Positions 1-12,061 of a DNA stretch of 64,000 bases are shown piece after piece. Under the pieces are notes generated by a model. The model searched no databases, had not been told where the DNA came from, and saw nothing but the letters and a program-made list of their open reading frames with translations. A program made the position numbers and the translations under genes. Location: NCBI GenBank assembly GCA_035222895.1, contig JAVYIG010000699.1, forward strand, positions 413,121 to 477,120, written 5' to 3'. This stretch comes from Strongylocentrotus droebachiensis. Lineage: Eukaryota > Echinodermata > Echinoidea > Camarodonta > Strongylocentrotidae. Each line of letters starts with the position of its first letter. The stretch's first letter is position 1.

Positions 1-415
1 GCATTACAAATATAATGTACATTGTGCAATTATCATGAATAGATCTACAGATGGTAATAAACTTCTTTGTCAATTTCTCTTTCTGTACTTCGTTCTTGCG
101 CTGTTATTCAATTGGTCAGACTATCTGTGAATGCTATGTATCATAAGATATATATAATGAAGCTATATTGAAACTCCTTAGTGAAATACAGCTTTAAAAT
201 ATAATTGCAACTACAAGAAACTCTTTTTTCACATTTTCATTTCTCACATCTCTTTCCTTTACTATCAATCTGATTTTATCTTGCGTTTTCTATTCATTGT
301 CACTCAACCCGGCCTAGCAGTATCATGGAAAAATATTTGTCATTGGTAAATAAACTGCCATCCATTCCCCTAATAATTCCCTTTTACCGTTCTCTGTAAG
401 TATCTCCAAGCTCCT
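1..415. other. AT-rich DNA, nothing recognised
   Basis: Ordinary AT-rich sequence. I see no open frame, tandem repeat or element end before the pyrimidine tract begins. Confidence 0.6.
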
Positions 416-419
416 CTGC

Positions 420-890
420 CAATACGTCTTCATTTCCTCCCATCTCCCCGCATCCTCTCTCTCTCCCTCTTCCTTCCCTCACCCTCCCTCCCTCCCTTCC
501 TCTCCTCATCTCTCCTTCTATCTCCCCTCCATCTCACATTCTCTCTCTCTCCTCATCCCTTTCCCTCCCTCATCTATCCTTCCCCCTTACTGTCTCTCTT
601 TCCCTCCCTCTCCATCCCTCCCTCATCTATCCTCCCATGTTCCCTCAATCTCTCATTCTCTATTCCTCCCTCTTCCCCTCCCTCCCTCCCTCATCTCTCC
701 TCCCATCTCCTCTCCTCAATCTCTCATTCTCCCTCCTCCCTCTCTCCATCCCTCTCCCCTTCCTCCTCTCCCTCCCTCTCTCCCACCCTCTCCCTCCTCC
801 CCCTCTACCTCCCTCTCCATCCCTCCCCCTCCCTCTCTCCCTCTCCCTCCCTCACCTCTCTTCCCCATTACCCTTCATTACCTCCGTCCC
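420..890. repeat. Polypyrimidine (CT-rich) tract
   Basis: The + strand is almost entirely C and T for over 400 bases, made of degenerate CTCTCC, CCTCCCT and CATCTCTCC blocks. The 103-codon open frame over it is a Ser/Leu/Pro-rich translation of the repeat and is not a gene. Such tracts can adopt triplex (H-DNA) structure. A matching polypurine tract lies about 850 bases downstream. Confidence 0.9.
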
Positions 891-891
891 A

Positions 892-1139
892 TATGTTCAC
901 CTAGGTACATTTATTATGCCTCCCCTTTCAAACTTTGCCTGCCACTGACCCATTTCCAGTCCATAAACGGCTCGCTTTTTTCCTCCTTCTATCTTCTCCC
1001 GAAGAACGAACGACAACGAGAGTCAACATAATTGAGCAATAGACATAAACGACGAGGTTACGCGATGCTAAGGGGCCCTCCACATGCAGCAAAATACCCC
1101 TCGTTCGTGCCTACACAGTTAGCACAAGTCAACGTATAC
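892..1139. other. Unique-looking spacer
   Basis: Mixed-composition DNA between the pyrimidine tract and the SINE, without a recognisable motif. Confidence 0.5.
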
Positions 1140-1405
1140 TTGGATGTTGTAAGATGTTGTAAGATAAATGATGATGGTTTTGAAGAATAGTTGCTGGTTG
1201 TTTAACCCGACTGCTAAGAAAGCATGTATGCTTGTAGCTGTTAGTAACCAGGGGACCTACAGCTTTAACTCCTCTCTGTGGGACTTGGTATTGAGGATTA
1301 TCTCATTTCCACATAGCACTTGCACATTGACTTGGTTTTGAACCCGGGCCCTCCGGTAAATGAGAACACTGTCCTACCACTGAGCCAGTTTACCTCTTAC
1401 ACGAG
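1140..1405 (-). mobile_element. tRNA-derived SINE
   Basis: Read on the minus strand this carries an RNA polymerase III A box (TGGCTCAGTGGTAG, + positions 1374-1387) and a B box (GGTTCAAAACC, 1334-1344). The spacing is about that of a tRNA gene. The arms do not fold as a clean tRNA, and roughly 190 bases of unrelated tail follow, so it is a SINE and not a tRNA gene. The tail ends in a short direct repeat (GTAAGATGTT twice near 1148-1165). Exact ends and any target-site duplication could not be fixed. Confidence 0.7.
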
Positions 1406-1734
1406 TGACAAATACACAAAATTCACTTCAAGAGGAGTGCAATGGATTAATACAGAGTTAATCCTGTATTTAAACTTTTTAAAGTCTATATGAGAAAGGG
1501 TCCATTTTTACTTCTTATAGCAACCCAGATTCAATTCAGCCTGAATCCCAGGCTGCCTGAATGTTGCCCTGGTATGAGCGAGTGGGGCGGTCGTCCCTCA
1601 TATGCCTTCATGTCCCGCTAACCTAGTTCCTACGGTTTGACGACGTTTGACGATGCACCGACGGAGAAAAATCATCTGCTTCCCCGTAATATGTCTGCGA
1701 TTCAATCTCATAGGGGAAAAGGTGGGTGAGAGGC

Positions 1735-2325
1735 AAAGAGATATTAAAGAGAGAGAGGGGGAGAGAGGGAGATAGGGAAAGAGAGGGGGGAGAAACAGAA
1801 AGAGGAACACAGAGATAAAGATAGAGGGGTTTAGAGGGAGAGAGAAGGAAAGGGAAGGAAAGGGAAGGAAAGGGAAAGAAGCAGATGGGGAGAGAGATGG
1901 GAGAGAAAGAGTAAGAAAGAAGAAGAGTGTGAAAGAGAAAAGAGAAAAGAGAATACATAGGGATAGAAAGAGAGGGAGATGAGAAAATGGAGAGATATAA
2001 GACAAGAGAAGAAGACATAGATAGAGAAGGAAGAGAGGCATAAAGGAGAAAGAAGAAAGAGAATGGTTGAAATAAGGGGAAAGGAAGAAGAAAACGAAGA
2101 TGGGAAAAGGGGCAAACACAACAAGGGAGAAACAAAGGGAAGAATTAGAGCGATATGAGGATATGAGAAAAAGACGTACAGGATAACAACATTAGTATAG
2201 GGGTGAGAGATGAAACTGAGAAAGAGGTGGCACGAGAGAGGGAAAGACGAGGCAACAGAGAGGGAAAGACGAGGCAACAGAGAGAGCAAGAGAGAGAGAG
2301 AGAGAGAAAGCGGGAGAGGAAATAC
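1735..2325. repeat. Polypurine (GA-rich) tract
   Basis: The + strand is almost pure A and G for about 590 bases (GAGAGA, GGGAAAG, AGAAGA blocks). It is the strand-opposite of the 420-890 tract, so the two could pair as a large imperfect inverted repeat. Four overlapping Phe/Leu/Ser-rich open frames on the minus strand are artefacts of the repeat. Confidence 0.9.
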
Positions 2326-2965
2326 AGCAGACAAGGGGGCAGCTGGTGCTAAAAATGGCCGCCTTCGATCGACGCAAATGGCCAAGGTATCTGGGTGTTT
2401 TCAACCAATGCAGCTCATGCCAAAATAATTTGATGTTCTCATTTTTTCCACCTGATATACAATCGGAATACAAGATACCACTGCAGTGACTTGCAGTCCC
2501 ACTCCTACACTTTTGTGTTAGTCTTCCGAATAAATGTTGACATATTGCATCTTATAAATTCAAGTAGAATTGAATTAAAAAGTAGACATGACTGTGTTTT
2601 ATATCAAAGCTTGTCTAAAAAATTCATATAATATTGGTTGCAGCTTGTCAAATTTTGTTCACAATGATGACTTTTTCAAATTTTACAATCATTGTTATTT
2701 TTCTAGGGCAATTATACTGTCTGTTCTTTCTTATAGCTATACTCCACTTGCTAGTTGTAATTGTATGTTGACATAACCACAAACACATCAATCTCGTGTA
2801 TATGCATATCCCAGGATGTATTAAATAATTTTACTGTCAAAGGAGAGAACCAAGACATCAAATACATTTGACTGAACTGAAAAATCCATATGATTTTTTT
2901 TTTCCATCTTGCATCTGTCTGAATATTCGGTTTTGGAGGAATATGATGCAAGAGTAGGTCATTTT
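2326..2965. other. AT-rich DNA, nothing recognised
   Basis: No repeat or coding signal beyond a short 62-codon frame without splice sites or recognisable protein features. Confidence 0.5.
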
Positions 2966-2967
2966 TA

Positions 2968-3112
2968 CCCCCTCCTAACACTCCCCTTCCTCTTCTTTCC
3001 TCCCCCTTATCCCTCACCCCTCCCCTCATCCCTCCCACCCACCTCATCCCTCCCCTACACCCCTCTCCCTCGACACCCCCTCCCTCATCCCTCCCCTTCA
3101 CCCCTCTCTCAA
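2968..3112. repeat. CT-rich tract (CCCTCC type)
   Basis: Degenerate CCCTCCC, CTCATCC and CACCCCT units on the + strand. Frames on both strands (Pro/Ser-rich on +, Gly/Arg-rich on -) are translations of the repeat. Confidence 0.8.
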
Positions 3113-3620
3113 TCACGCTACCATCCCATGGGGTGTTTCGTCCGTCTCTAACCCAACAACCTCTAGGCGGGATCGAGATGCAAGCTATTTCTCCAAACAC
3201 AAAATATCTCGCTTGCGACCTGCACTCCCCTCACTCCACCAGGTCGTGCCAACATTTTTCTTGGGGATATTTGAAGACATCGCACCTTAATAATTGATTT
3301 TTCTATTTTTCATCATTTCATCTCCCGGGTCCTACAGCACTTCAGGCAAAGTAATCAAACAGAAAGGTACCATGCTTACATGCTTATATGCTCCAAGATG
3401 AACAGAATGTGTTCTCACCTCTGTGTATATGTCAGTCTGATGTGTTTTGACTTTTGTGAAATCAATTCAGAAGAGTATGTTTTGGTTAGTTAACCTAGTA
3501 TCTAAACTTTTAAAAGTTTATGACTGAGAGTTGTGATTCTAATAGCACTTTGTTTTCACTAATGTTATCATCATCACTGTTGAATGCTAAATATAAAGGC
3601 TATTATTTTTATTATCTTCA
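3113..3620. other. Spacer, nothing recognised
   Basis: Mixed-composition DNA between the CT tract and the ATC array. No element ends seen. Confidence 0.5.
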
Positions 3621-3624
3621 TTAT

Positions 3625-3845
3625 TGTTGTTACCATTGTAACTATCGATATAATCATCATCACTATAACCATCATCATCATAATAAAAAATTTCATCATC
3701 ATCATCATAACTATCATCATCATCATCTTCATCATCATTAACACAGTCATCTTCAAAATCATCATCATCATCACGGCATCCCCAACACCACCACCATCAT
3801 CATCATTATCCTGTTCAAATTACTACCCATATTATTATCAATCTT
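3625..3845. repeat. (ATC/CAT)n microsatellite
   Basis: Long imperfect trinucleotide array of ATC/CAT, with ATT interruptions at its left edge. It yields artefact frames rich in His, Ile and Met. Confidence 0.9.
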
Positions 3846-3849
3846 AAGC

Positions 3850-5540
3850 CAATCATTGCTGGTGTTATAAATGCCAAAATCAATAATGTTAAAATAAGTT
3901 ACAAATCTGCGCTTGATCATAACCATCTCAAAATATATACAAAAACAATACCATCGCTCTTAGTTTTGACTTACAGAATCATCTCAAGACCTATCTATCC
4001 GAAACCCAAATAGCTTGATCTGCCCTCCAACATCATCCCCCATAAAAAACAAAATAAGGTCTGACTCTAGTCTCACAGTGCCCTAGCCCTCCCCCAGGCC
4101 CAATCCAACGTGGTAGCTCGATCCCCGAAACCGCCCCGAACAAATTACTGGGTAACGTTTAGCGAGGCTCGTCTTTCAGTGGGCCGAAACTTGAAGGAGT
4201 CCGTAGGGGATCACAGCTAGGATGCGACACAGATAGAGCCTTTAAATGACACGAAGATGCTGCCCTGTTATACATGCGACAATGATAAGAAACAGGGCAG
4301 GTATTTGCACTTACATCTGATATACATTGTATGATATTATATTGTCAGTGAATTGTAAGTTTAGCTGCAAAACCTCATATGAAAGATGAAGTGTGAATAT
4401 TTGATTGGATCCTGTCCATATATATGCATGTTATAGGCTACATCTAGAGCAATTTTAACTTTATCTGTATTAGAAAATGTGAATACAATGATGATATTAC
4501 AGTGACAAGAACCAGTTCATGTATACGTGCTTGTTTCTACCTGTATTGTACTCTTATATATTTAACGGAATACAGGATATATGAAACGATTTGAATCAAT
4601 CTGTATCATTCTACAGGATGATATCTTTCCCAATATTTTGTTATCAGTTCACAAATTTACAAAGCTTTATGACAAAGATATCTAATAGAGAAAAGAGGAT
4701 GCTACATACATATAGCCAAGGAATAAAGATCATAATTGCATATGAAAATTCTTCTCTTTCATTGCAATGTTTTCTTCTATCTTGCTTTTGCTTTATAAAG
4801 ACATCTTACAGAGATAGAAATGGAGCAAATGTAACCCAATATCATTCCGTCTCATCACAATTTGTCGCAACAATCAAGTATGAACTACAGATATGCACCT
4901 CCATTCCTATAATTCACAGCATTGCATCGTAACCGTCTCAATAACTAATGAGTACCCTGCATGATCCTAAACTGGCGCAGAAATCGCATTTGGCGAGACG
5001 GACTGCACCTGCCAAACATTCAACCCATGAGCTTGTATTAACCTATTTTCGATCGGAAAGGAGACATTCGTCCGTAATTTCATCCTTTTTTCTCTCTAGA
5101 CTTTAACCCACAACTCTCCTCACCTACTTATGTCGTATTTAACTGGGAAATTGATTATGGGGAGGGGGATCGCGCGACGCGAGCGGAAGAGAGGCGGGCT
5201 GCGCTTGAGCAGTTGCTACGTGCGGCATGCGGGCGCCATCACGAGACGACGAAGGATTGATTTACCCCCCTCCCGCTCCCTCTTAATCGACGAGAATGCA
5301 TCCTCTTGAGTGAGAGAGAGTACTCCCGACAGAGACGACATGCAGTGTGGTTGCTTTAAAGGGCGGGGAGTTGAAGTATAGCCTACGCAGTTTGCAAGGA
5401 GTGGGACACATGTATTGCACCTCAACATTTAGAGCAAAAATGTTAAAATGGCCATGTAGGACTTGACGTAAAACCTTCTTGTTTTCCAAAGAAAATGTGA
5501 ACTGATGGTCAACTACACTCATCATTCAAAGGTTATAATA
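3850..5540. other. Gene-free stretch
   Basis: AT-rich background with two moderately GC-rich patches (about 4070-4230 and 5160-5300). The 113-codon frame at 4591-4932 (+) has no recognisable domain. A GGGGAGGGGGATCGCGCG block near 5160 could be regulatory, but nothing proves it. Confidence 0.4.
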
Positions 5541-5544
5541 GAAA

Positions 5545-5605
5545 GAATAATCATTGAATTTATATAGCACCTTTTCCAGAGCATACAAGGTGCTGTCCCT
5601 ATAGC
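5545..5605 (-). repeat. TATATAGC tail repeat (SINE-like fragment)
   Basis: The + strand reads AATTTATATAGCACCTTTTC, the reverse complement of the GAAAAGCGCTATATAAG tail seen at 37.83 kb. It is probably a decayed end of the same dispersed family. Only the tail motif is recognisable. Confidence 0.4.
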
Positions 5606-5609
5606 TCAA

Positions 5610-6070
5610 TCAAGAAACTAAGAAGAACTTAAGAGGTACGTTATCAGATGTTTTTTGAAGAAGTCATTTAGCAATAATTTAGAGGCTTCTTTATTGGACC
5701 AATCATCCTTTTTTGTAACTAATATTACCAATTTATGTAATGAAATTCCTAAGCGTTGATGATGCCTTTAAAAGACAGTTATTCCCCGGGGAGAAAATAT
5801 GCGAAACAATGTCAAGCTACGTTAGGCATTGATGAGGAGATGAGCCCCCGCGAACCTCAAACCCTGAAGTGTGATGGCATATATGCAAGGGGGGTTTTAA
5901 AGGGAGCAGCAAGATATCATCATCAAATTCATTTCAAATCACTTTATAGCAGGGCTCCTTATGAACCTTCTTTTGGAGGAGGGTTGAACATTGGTTCAAT
6001 TTATTCTTTTTCTCAATCATAAAAACAAAAACAATGACAATGATATATAAATTGTAAATTTAGGTGTGTG
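5610..6070. other. Gene-free stretch
   Basis: Contains an 88-codon + frame (5756-6022) with no recognisable domain. I treat it as chance. Confidence 0.4.
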
Positions 6071-6075
6071 ATTAA

Positions 6076-6442
6076 AGGTAAAGACCAGTATTGGAAACGC
6101 CCCAATTTCAAAAAATGAAATGGAAGCTCTCATTACCAATCATGTGAAAGAATATGTTTTGACTAATACATGATGATACAAAATTTGCCGGGAAACCGCC
6201 TACTAATTCATATATTTGGTAAATTTGTTTCTCTCATGGTCGTGTGAGAGATATAGGGTAGTCCCATATACATCTTTCTGTGTATAGTGCTTGTAACTTT
6301 ACGAAGAATGGGCCAAATTTCTTATCACTTTGATGATTCAAGAACCTTGCAGATGCTAGATGCTAGATGATCAACCCTTTCTGATCGATTCCACAACGTT
6401 TCTTTCACAATGCAATCGCATGACCATTACTGGTCTTTACCT
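6076..6442. mobile_element. MITE family A, copy 1 (TTAA target)
   Basis: A 367-bp element with terminal inverted repeats AGGTAAAGACCAGTA / TACTGGTCTTTACCT, flanked on both sides by TTAA (6072-6075 and 6443-6446). It has no coding capacity. Two further copies lie at 21908-22588 and 32794-33159 and are nearly identical over their full length, so the family spread recently. TTAA duplication is used by the piggyBac and Kolobok superfamilies. The AGG terminus is not the usual piggyBac CCC, so the superfamily is left open. Confidence 0.9.
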
Positions 6443-6446
6443 TTAA

Positions 6447-8046
6447 GGAAAAATGAAAACTATTACAAAATTGGCAACTTTTTTTAAAGCGTAGTCCCCA
6501 AAGTATACACAATAGAACAAAAGTTGAATACATTACAGAATAAGAACAAAACAAAAGGAAGCCAAAAATATGCAACACTTAAAATTATGAATAATAAATA
6601 GATTAAGAGCCCTTTAAACTCATCAATGCATCCCTCCCCCTCTCTCCGTCCAAACGCGTGGTCTAGGTGATGACGTGCTGCCAATGCTCATAGCGTGAAT
6701 TGGTCCCTGATTAATTCTAATTGCGCCCCAATCCTCGCGGACCCGGTTAGCTGTTCGAGGCACGAACTAGACAAGCGATGAGAACGCTTGACGATAGAGC
6801 TCATCCGACGCAATCAAGGCATGGTGGATGAACGAATGAGAGTAATCACATTAATCGCCCGCTCTGATTTTGTAGGTGGGGTTCGTAATCTGGTTGGAGG
6901 TAGGGATTTAGAAGCATTTAAGAAGAGAGTAATGAATGAATTACGAATGCCACTTGAATTATGTTTCAGGGTTGATAAGCAAGATTTTCATCAAGTTCAA
7001 TTCACTGACTTTGCTAAATGCTGAAGTACTTTGGTGCAAAATGGGAGCATATCTATCAATCAATTTAGAATACTTAATGTCACCTAAATTACAAATTCTA
7101 TTTTTCAGCTATTGATTATTTTGTCATCCTTGTTTTCTGAGAAATTAATGAGAGAACGGATGCCTAGTATTACAAGATCTATGTCAAATCAATAGTGCTC
7201 ACATCAAATATTCATTCTTTCAATATTGAATGGCATAGACAAACAGAAAAAGTACTAGGTTAACAGGAGTTCGTTTTTAATTTGCTTGTGAGCAAGACAG
7301 AAATTATTGAGGTACCGATTCTTTATTTTACTCTTCTTTTTTTGTAGCTCATTTTAAGAATTTCCAGCTAGATCATTATCGCATCCTTTCTATATTGTCT
7401 CAAACATATGCAGTACACATGTTATGCCATTCCCTTTGAAATTATCTAAAATAAGAATTTGACTAAGTACAGGGTGTCCTAATGACAGTGACAGTCATTA
7501 AATCACTCAAGAGGTGCATCTGATTGGGGATGTAACTTGAAAATGTATTCTTTCTTCAAAATCAGAGGGACAAAATTACCTGTATGGGTAAGCTTTCCCT
7601 TGCCGTGCTTCAAGCGTCTCCAGACCTACATGTATAACAGGATGCTTGCAGCAGGGCAATTGAAAGCTTATCAAAACAAATCATTTTCCAATGATTGTGC
7701 AGACAAAACTAATCTACAAGTGACAGTCTTCAAATGACAGATACAGATACAAATAAATGGCACAAAGTACCATAAGATGTATCTCTCCCAAATCTCCTAA
7801 AAAATGACACCCGTCAAATAAACCAAACATGACAGCACCTCCGCGTGATCTCAAATTAGCGCCAAGATCATATCGACTTATCGAACCATCTCAAGTCAAT
7901 ATCGACTTAACACACAGCAACGATGGGGTACATTTTGAGCCATATTGCTTAACGCTGAGTAGACATTGACCAGAAGAAGTGCATGCAGAAGACGCAGTGA
8001 TACTGATAGCGTGGTTGGTATAACTCACTTCGGTACAAGTAAACAG
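6447..8046. other. Gene-free stretch
   Basis: AT-rich background. The 78-codon + frame at 6788-7024 has an ordinary amino-acid mix but no recognisable family and no obvious splice context. No repeat copies seen. Confidence 0.4.
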
Positions 8047-8199
8047 AGGATGTTACTGTGGAGGGCATCTTGCGTGGAGGAGCACGAAGATTAAACAGAG
8101 AGCGAGATGGAGGGCTGGAGTATCTAATCAATACGTTATTGAGGTCACAGTTAGAAGGAAATGGGGTTCTTCGATTGCTGGAAGGTCGTGAGGTGTCAG
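8047..8199 (+). CDS. Candidate internal coding exon, family unassigned
   Basis: This is the best protein-coding candidate outside mobile elements. It is bounded by an acceptor-like AAACAG (ending 8046) and a consensus donor (CAG|GTAAAG at 8200). The exon takes two bases of a split codon, 50 full codons and one base. An in-frame TAA sits just upstream of the acceptor and the frame closes a short way into the intron, as expected for a short exon. The peptide begins DVTVEGILRGGARRLNR, continues with a GGLEYLINTLL segment and ends LRLLEGREVS. It is charged and not low-complexity. The pattern G-x-R-R-x-N-...-G-x-E-Y faintly recalls the chondroitin synthase linker region, which is far too weak to name the gene. 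The polypyrimidine tract before the acceptor is poor. The overlapping 89-codon minus-strand frame looks like its shadow. Confidence 0.35.
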
Positions 8200-8204
8200 G
8201 TAAA

Positions 8205-9060
8205 GGGCTACTCACCACTTACCCCTCATAAATGCCTCTCTAGTACGCACTTGCCCAATTTGCCCCATTTGTACCACTGGCCCTTCTAGCCATGGGCATG
8301 TAAATTTATCACAAGGGTTCATTACAACATGCAATATTTTGTACATTAGGTATGGATTTTTTAAATTTCATTTTCATTTATTTTTATTTTTTTTGGGGGG
8401 AGGGGCATCTGGGGTTGAATTTTGGGGGCCCTATGCATCAGGCCCATGTTAGTGGTAAGCAATGTTGAAATAAGATCATTACAAGGATACAAAGTCTGGT
8501 ACATCTTTAGTACATACTAAACAGGAAAGAAGAATATGCCCCTTACACCCCCCCCCTTCCCATTATTTGGTTTGCGTGTCACAGAATTTTCAGGGCTAGT
8601 GCCCCCCCCCCCCCACATAACACATAAAATCCTAAATCTGCCACTGATTCTCAACACAAAATTGCACTTCACTCTCCATCCACCCCCAGTTCAATGAATA
8701 ACGCTCAACCCTTATGGTTAAACCTACCCACCTTTTATCCTCAATCAAATCAAATTAGCAGGCAAATAGCAAGCAGTCCGTTTCCTTAAACAAATGAAGA
8801 CGAAAAAATAGTCCATGGCGCTGGGGAGGTGTTGCTACTGGTAAAAATGTATTAGATTAAAAGGTATGGTGAATGTATGTTTGTCTTGAGGGGGCTTTTA
8901 AGGCTGTAGGTTTACGGAGAAGCAAAGACGAGGAACTTTTGAATATTGGTAATGAATGGGATCAAACCTGGTGTTATTCCAAATGTAATATCTAAGGATG
9001 TTTTAAGGTATAAATGGTATCTACTCTTGTTGAAATACTCCATTTCTACTCCCTTTCATC
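8205..9060. other. Gene-free stretch with homopolymer runs
   Basis: Contains T/G-rich (8380-8403) and poly-C (about 8548-8558 and 8601-8615) runs in AT-rich DNA. Nothing else recognised. Confidence 0.5.
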
Positions 9061-9067
9061 TTCTGTT

Positions 9068-9068
9068 T

Positions 9069-9138
<70 letters not shown>

Positions 9139-9235
9139 CTCTTGATTTTATCTTACTAACTCAAAGCATCTACATGTATCTAGCCCTCTCTCTTTCTCTC
9201 TATCTCTGTCTCTCCCTATCTATCTATTTATCTAT
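9068..9235. repeat. (CT)n-(AT)n microsatellite cluster
   Basis: A CT run from about 9071 passes directly into an AT run ending near 9132, then a second CT/TATC-rich block at 9181-9235. Confidence 0.9.
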
Positions 9236-9327
9236 AGGAGAACTCTCTATCTTATCTATACTTCTGTGTATCTGATCTGATCATCTTGACATCTATACAT
9301 CTACAATGAATACATTTGTTTCTCAAT

Positions 9328-9402
9328 TTCTCATTCTCCCTTTCCCCCTTCCCTTTCTCCCTCCCTTTCTCCCTCCCTCCCTCTCTCCATCCTCTCCCTC
9401 CT
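9328..9402. repeat. CT-rich tract
   Basis: Degenerate CTCCCTTT repeat on the + strand. Confidence 0.8.
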
Positions 9403-9404
9403 AA

Positions 9405-9868
9405 GATAAAAGACCAATCTGTTATGTCATAACTGTAGAATACATTTATATCCTTTTCATGAGCTCAATAATAATGCTTTCATGTTATGAGCGCTGCATC
9501 ATTACGAGGCATGTTGGATTATTTACAATTCATACAAAACATACAAAAGAGACTTGAAAGACAAGTCTCGGAAGCGTTTCATATTCCCTACCCACGACAA
9601 TTCTGTCATGTTTGTATTTTTTCTCATATTCTGCAAAATCTACAGTCTGCTCGATTCATGTATCACTTGCATCATCTTGGAGCCACGGTACAATGCACGC
9701 ATCATATCTCATTTCTCAATTACAAACATGTATCTGCTTTTTTATGACCGTCTGTGTTTTTATCTTCCCTCCCTGCTCATTGGATTTCTATTTGCTTCTC
9801 TATTTTTAGTCTTCATGGCAATCAAATATATTCCATCGCTGATGTATGTCTCCTTTGTGAACCCCCAC
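9405..9868. other. Gene-free stretch
   Basis: Several overlapping + frames end inside the following CT repeat. None resembles a known protein. Confidence 0.4.
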
Positions 9869-9869
9869 C

Positions 9870-9950
9870 TTCTCTCTCTCTCTCTCTCTCTCTCTCCTCC
9901 CCTACCTCCCTCTCTCTCTCCCTATCTTTCTCTCTTTACCCTTCCTTCCT
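9870..9950. repeat. (CT)n microsatellite
   Basis: TCTCTC run of about 28 bases followed by degenerate CCCT units. Confidence 0.85.
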
Positions 9951-10590
9951 CATCATACCTCTATTTATATTCACAAACTTCCTAAGAACAAAACTCTACC
10001 CATTATGCTCAACCATTCACACACAAAAAAAAAGAGACAAGAGGAAAAATGACAAGAGAGGAAAGTGAAAAGACAAGAAGAGGAAAGGAAAGAGCCAAGA
10101 ATCTCGCTTTCATAGAAACACAATTCCAAATAGACCCAGGGTCATTCACAAATTACATGCCCCGCCCCTACAATAGAACTCGTCATTAGGCTTACAAGTT
10201 CCAATGACGATACAGACTCCAAATAATTAATCCCCATGGTTGACGATATCAAATCGCTGATTGAATTTAAATCTTGCAGAAAAAAACATGCAGGTCTACG
10301 CAGAAACATGAATTAAAAGGATGCTTGCATTGCAACGAGGATAATTGCAAGTACAGTTGGAGGCAAGTGCAGTGCATGGACTAGCTTGGGAATATGACGT
10401 TATCGGAATGGTAAATCGAATCAATTTGTTTTTGATTGGTTTTAATTCTAGGGTGATATACTTGTATAGAGTGTGGCAGTCCTCTCAAGGCTATGTATCC
10501 ATTGGACAGAAAGATCAGTTAAAAGAATATCGGTGTACATTATACTACTATCATACTACAAATGATAATATCATCCGTTTCCATCCAGAA
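9951..10590. other. Gene-free stretch
   Basis: Begins with an A/G-rich patch (10025-10095). The remainder is AT-rich and featureless. Confidence 0.45.
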
Positions 10591-10659
10591 CTTGCAGAAG
10601 GGCGTTAACTCATTTTATCTTACATTGTTAACACCCTGCTGGCTCCAAACAGACAATTC
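10591..10659. repeat. Palindrome family P, copy 1
   Basis: Arms CAGAAGGGCGTTAACTC and GTTAACACCCTGCTGGCTCC face each other across about 18 bases, followed by AACAGACAATT. This matches the family consensus GCCAGAAGGGCGTTAACTC plus its inverse. Confidence 0.7.
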
Positions 10660-11580
10660 TCAAAAGGGAACTTCTTTTGAAAAGTTCTCTCACAAGAATT
10701 CAACATATAACATTTTTTCCTTTTCTAAAGACACATTCAAAAGGAAATGCCTGCAAAAGGTGCACACCAATCAAACTTAAACAATACAAATCTTCTTTGT
10801 CTTTACTCTTTAATGAATACGGTGTATGTTGGTGCAAAAGGGGCATAACAGTATGGGGTATTCATTCTACAATACAGACCTTCCTTGTGTGAATCAATGG
10901 GGGTACATATTAAGGGTGTTTTTAAACTTTTAGTAAAGAGGGGGGACAGAGTGACATTATAAGTTCAGCATTTTTTTCACTTGCAGCACGATACTCACTC
11001 AATTCACTCAGTACAATTTTAAAGTTAGTAAAGTACTTTGGATCAAACATTTTGTTTCGAACTGCCAAATTCCATCAATTTATAACTTATAACAATGCAG
11101 ACTTTTAACATACCCTCACCGAATTACTCATCGCAATCCCCTCCATAATTTACCTTCTCCTTCATACATAAACACAAGGCCACTCACATGAATTTTACAC
11201 ACAGAGGGAGTTTACTCCATTATCCCTGCCATGTAATCAACGGCAATTAACCGCAATTAACCCATAATGTTAATGATCAATTAGCACACAGTGGCAACCC
11301 TACAACATTGATGGCACTACTATACCCCCCGAAACCATGTGCTTTATGTATCATCGCATTACCAGGCTGCAGTGTATTGTCGCATTGTAATGCAAGTCGA
11401 TGTGTAATTAAGCCATAATACAGACCTGTATAGAGTAATTGGATTGAGGAGGTGAATGGTATAACAAGCTTTAGTCGGTGTCGGCATGATAACAATCGTG
11501 ATCGATTCAAGGTGCTATTTACAATTTTTAAATTAATGTGATTCGAACAGGGCTTAAAAACCAACTTAAATTGATCTTAA
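10660..11580. other. Gene-free stretch
   Basis: AT-rich. The 95-codon minus frame at 11277-11564 has no recognisable domain or splice context. Confidence 0.4.
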
Positions 11581-11785
11581 ATATACTGAACCTGCATATA
11601 AAGACCACTGTAGCTTTAACTGTCGGGAGGGGTGAAAATATGAAGTCGTTATAAACAAGTGGTCTTTATAGACAGGTAGTCTTCATGTTTATGTTGCTGC
11701 AGTACAGGTTCCATTGGGAAACACCGTTTAAAAAAAGGTCTTTATAGACAGGTGGTCTTTCTATACAGGTGGCTACTACATAGGA
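11581..11785 (+). repeat. AAAGACCAC repeat family R, copy 1
   Basis: Built from several copies, in both orientations, of the 19-bp module GTGGTCTTTATAGACAGGT (for example near 11660 and 11737). It starts ACTGAACCTGCATATAAAG, like copies at 41.8 and 56.3 kb. No coding capacity. Exact ends uncertain. Confidence 0.7.
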
Positions 11786-12019
11786 CACCACCTTTTACAT
11801 TTAACCTCTACTGAGAGTCTAGAGAGTGGTTTTGTATTAGCGGATATTTTTCTAAAAGTGAAAGTTTGAAACAATGACTTACCTGAGGGTTGTAAGCAGA
11901 TCATGAAGAAGAAGCAGCAATAAACAGCAACATGAAAAGAAGAGAGAAAAAAAGAATATATCATTAGAATTCCAAATAATAATCAATGAAAGTGCATGTT
12001 TTGTCTTTACAAGAGAAAC
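11786..12019. other. Left flank of the DIRS element
   Basis: AT-rich DNA without recognisable features. No target-site duplication is shared with the right flank, as expected for DIRS insertion. Confidence 0.5.
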
Positions 12020-12061
12020 CATGAAAATCAGTATTGATTTTATTATTTACGATATAAATCT

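Noticed and set aside
637-948. 103-codon + frame rich in Ser, Leu and Pro
   Set aside because: Direct translation of a CT repeat; no gene features.
1325-1400. Possible functional tRNA gene
   Set aside because: A and B boxes are present, but the acceptor, anticodon and T stems do not pair properly and a long tail follows; it is a SINE.
1598-2385. Four overlapping minus frames of 93-184 codons, hydrophobic
   Set aside because: Artefacts of the GA-rich tract; the apparent membrane helices come from TTC/CTC/TCT codons.
3520-3847. His-rich and Ile/Met-rich frames
   Set aside because: Translations of an ATC microsatellite in three frames.
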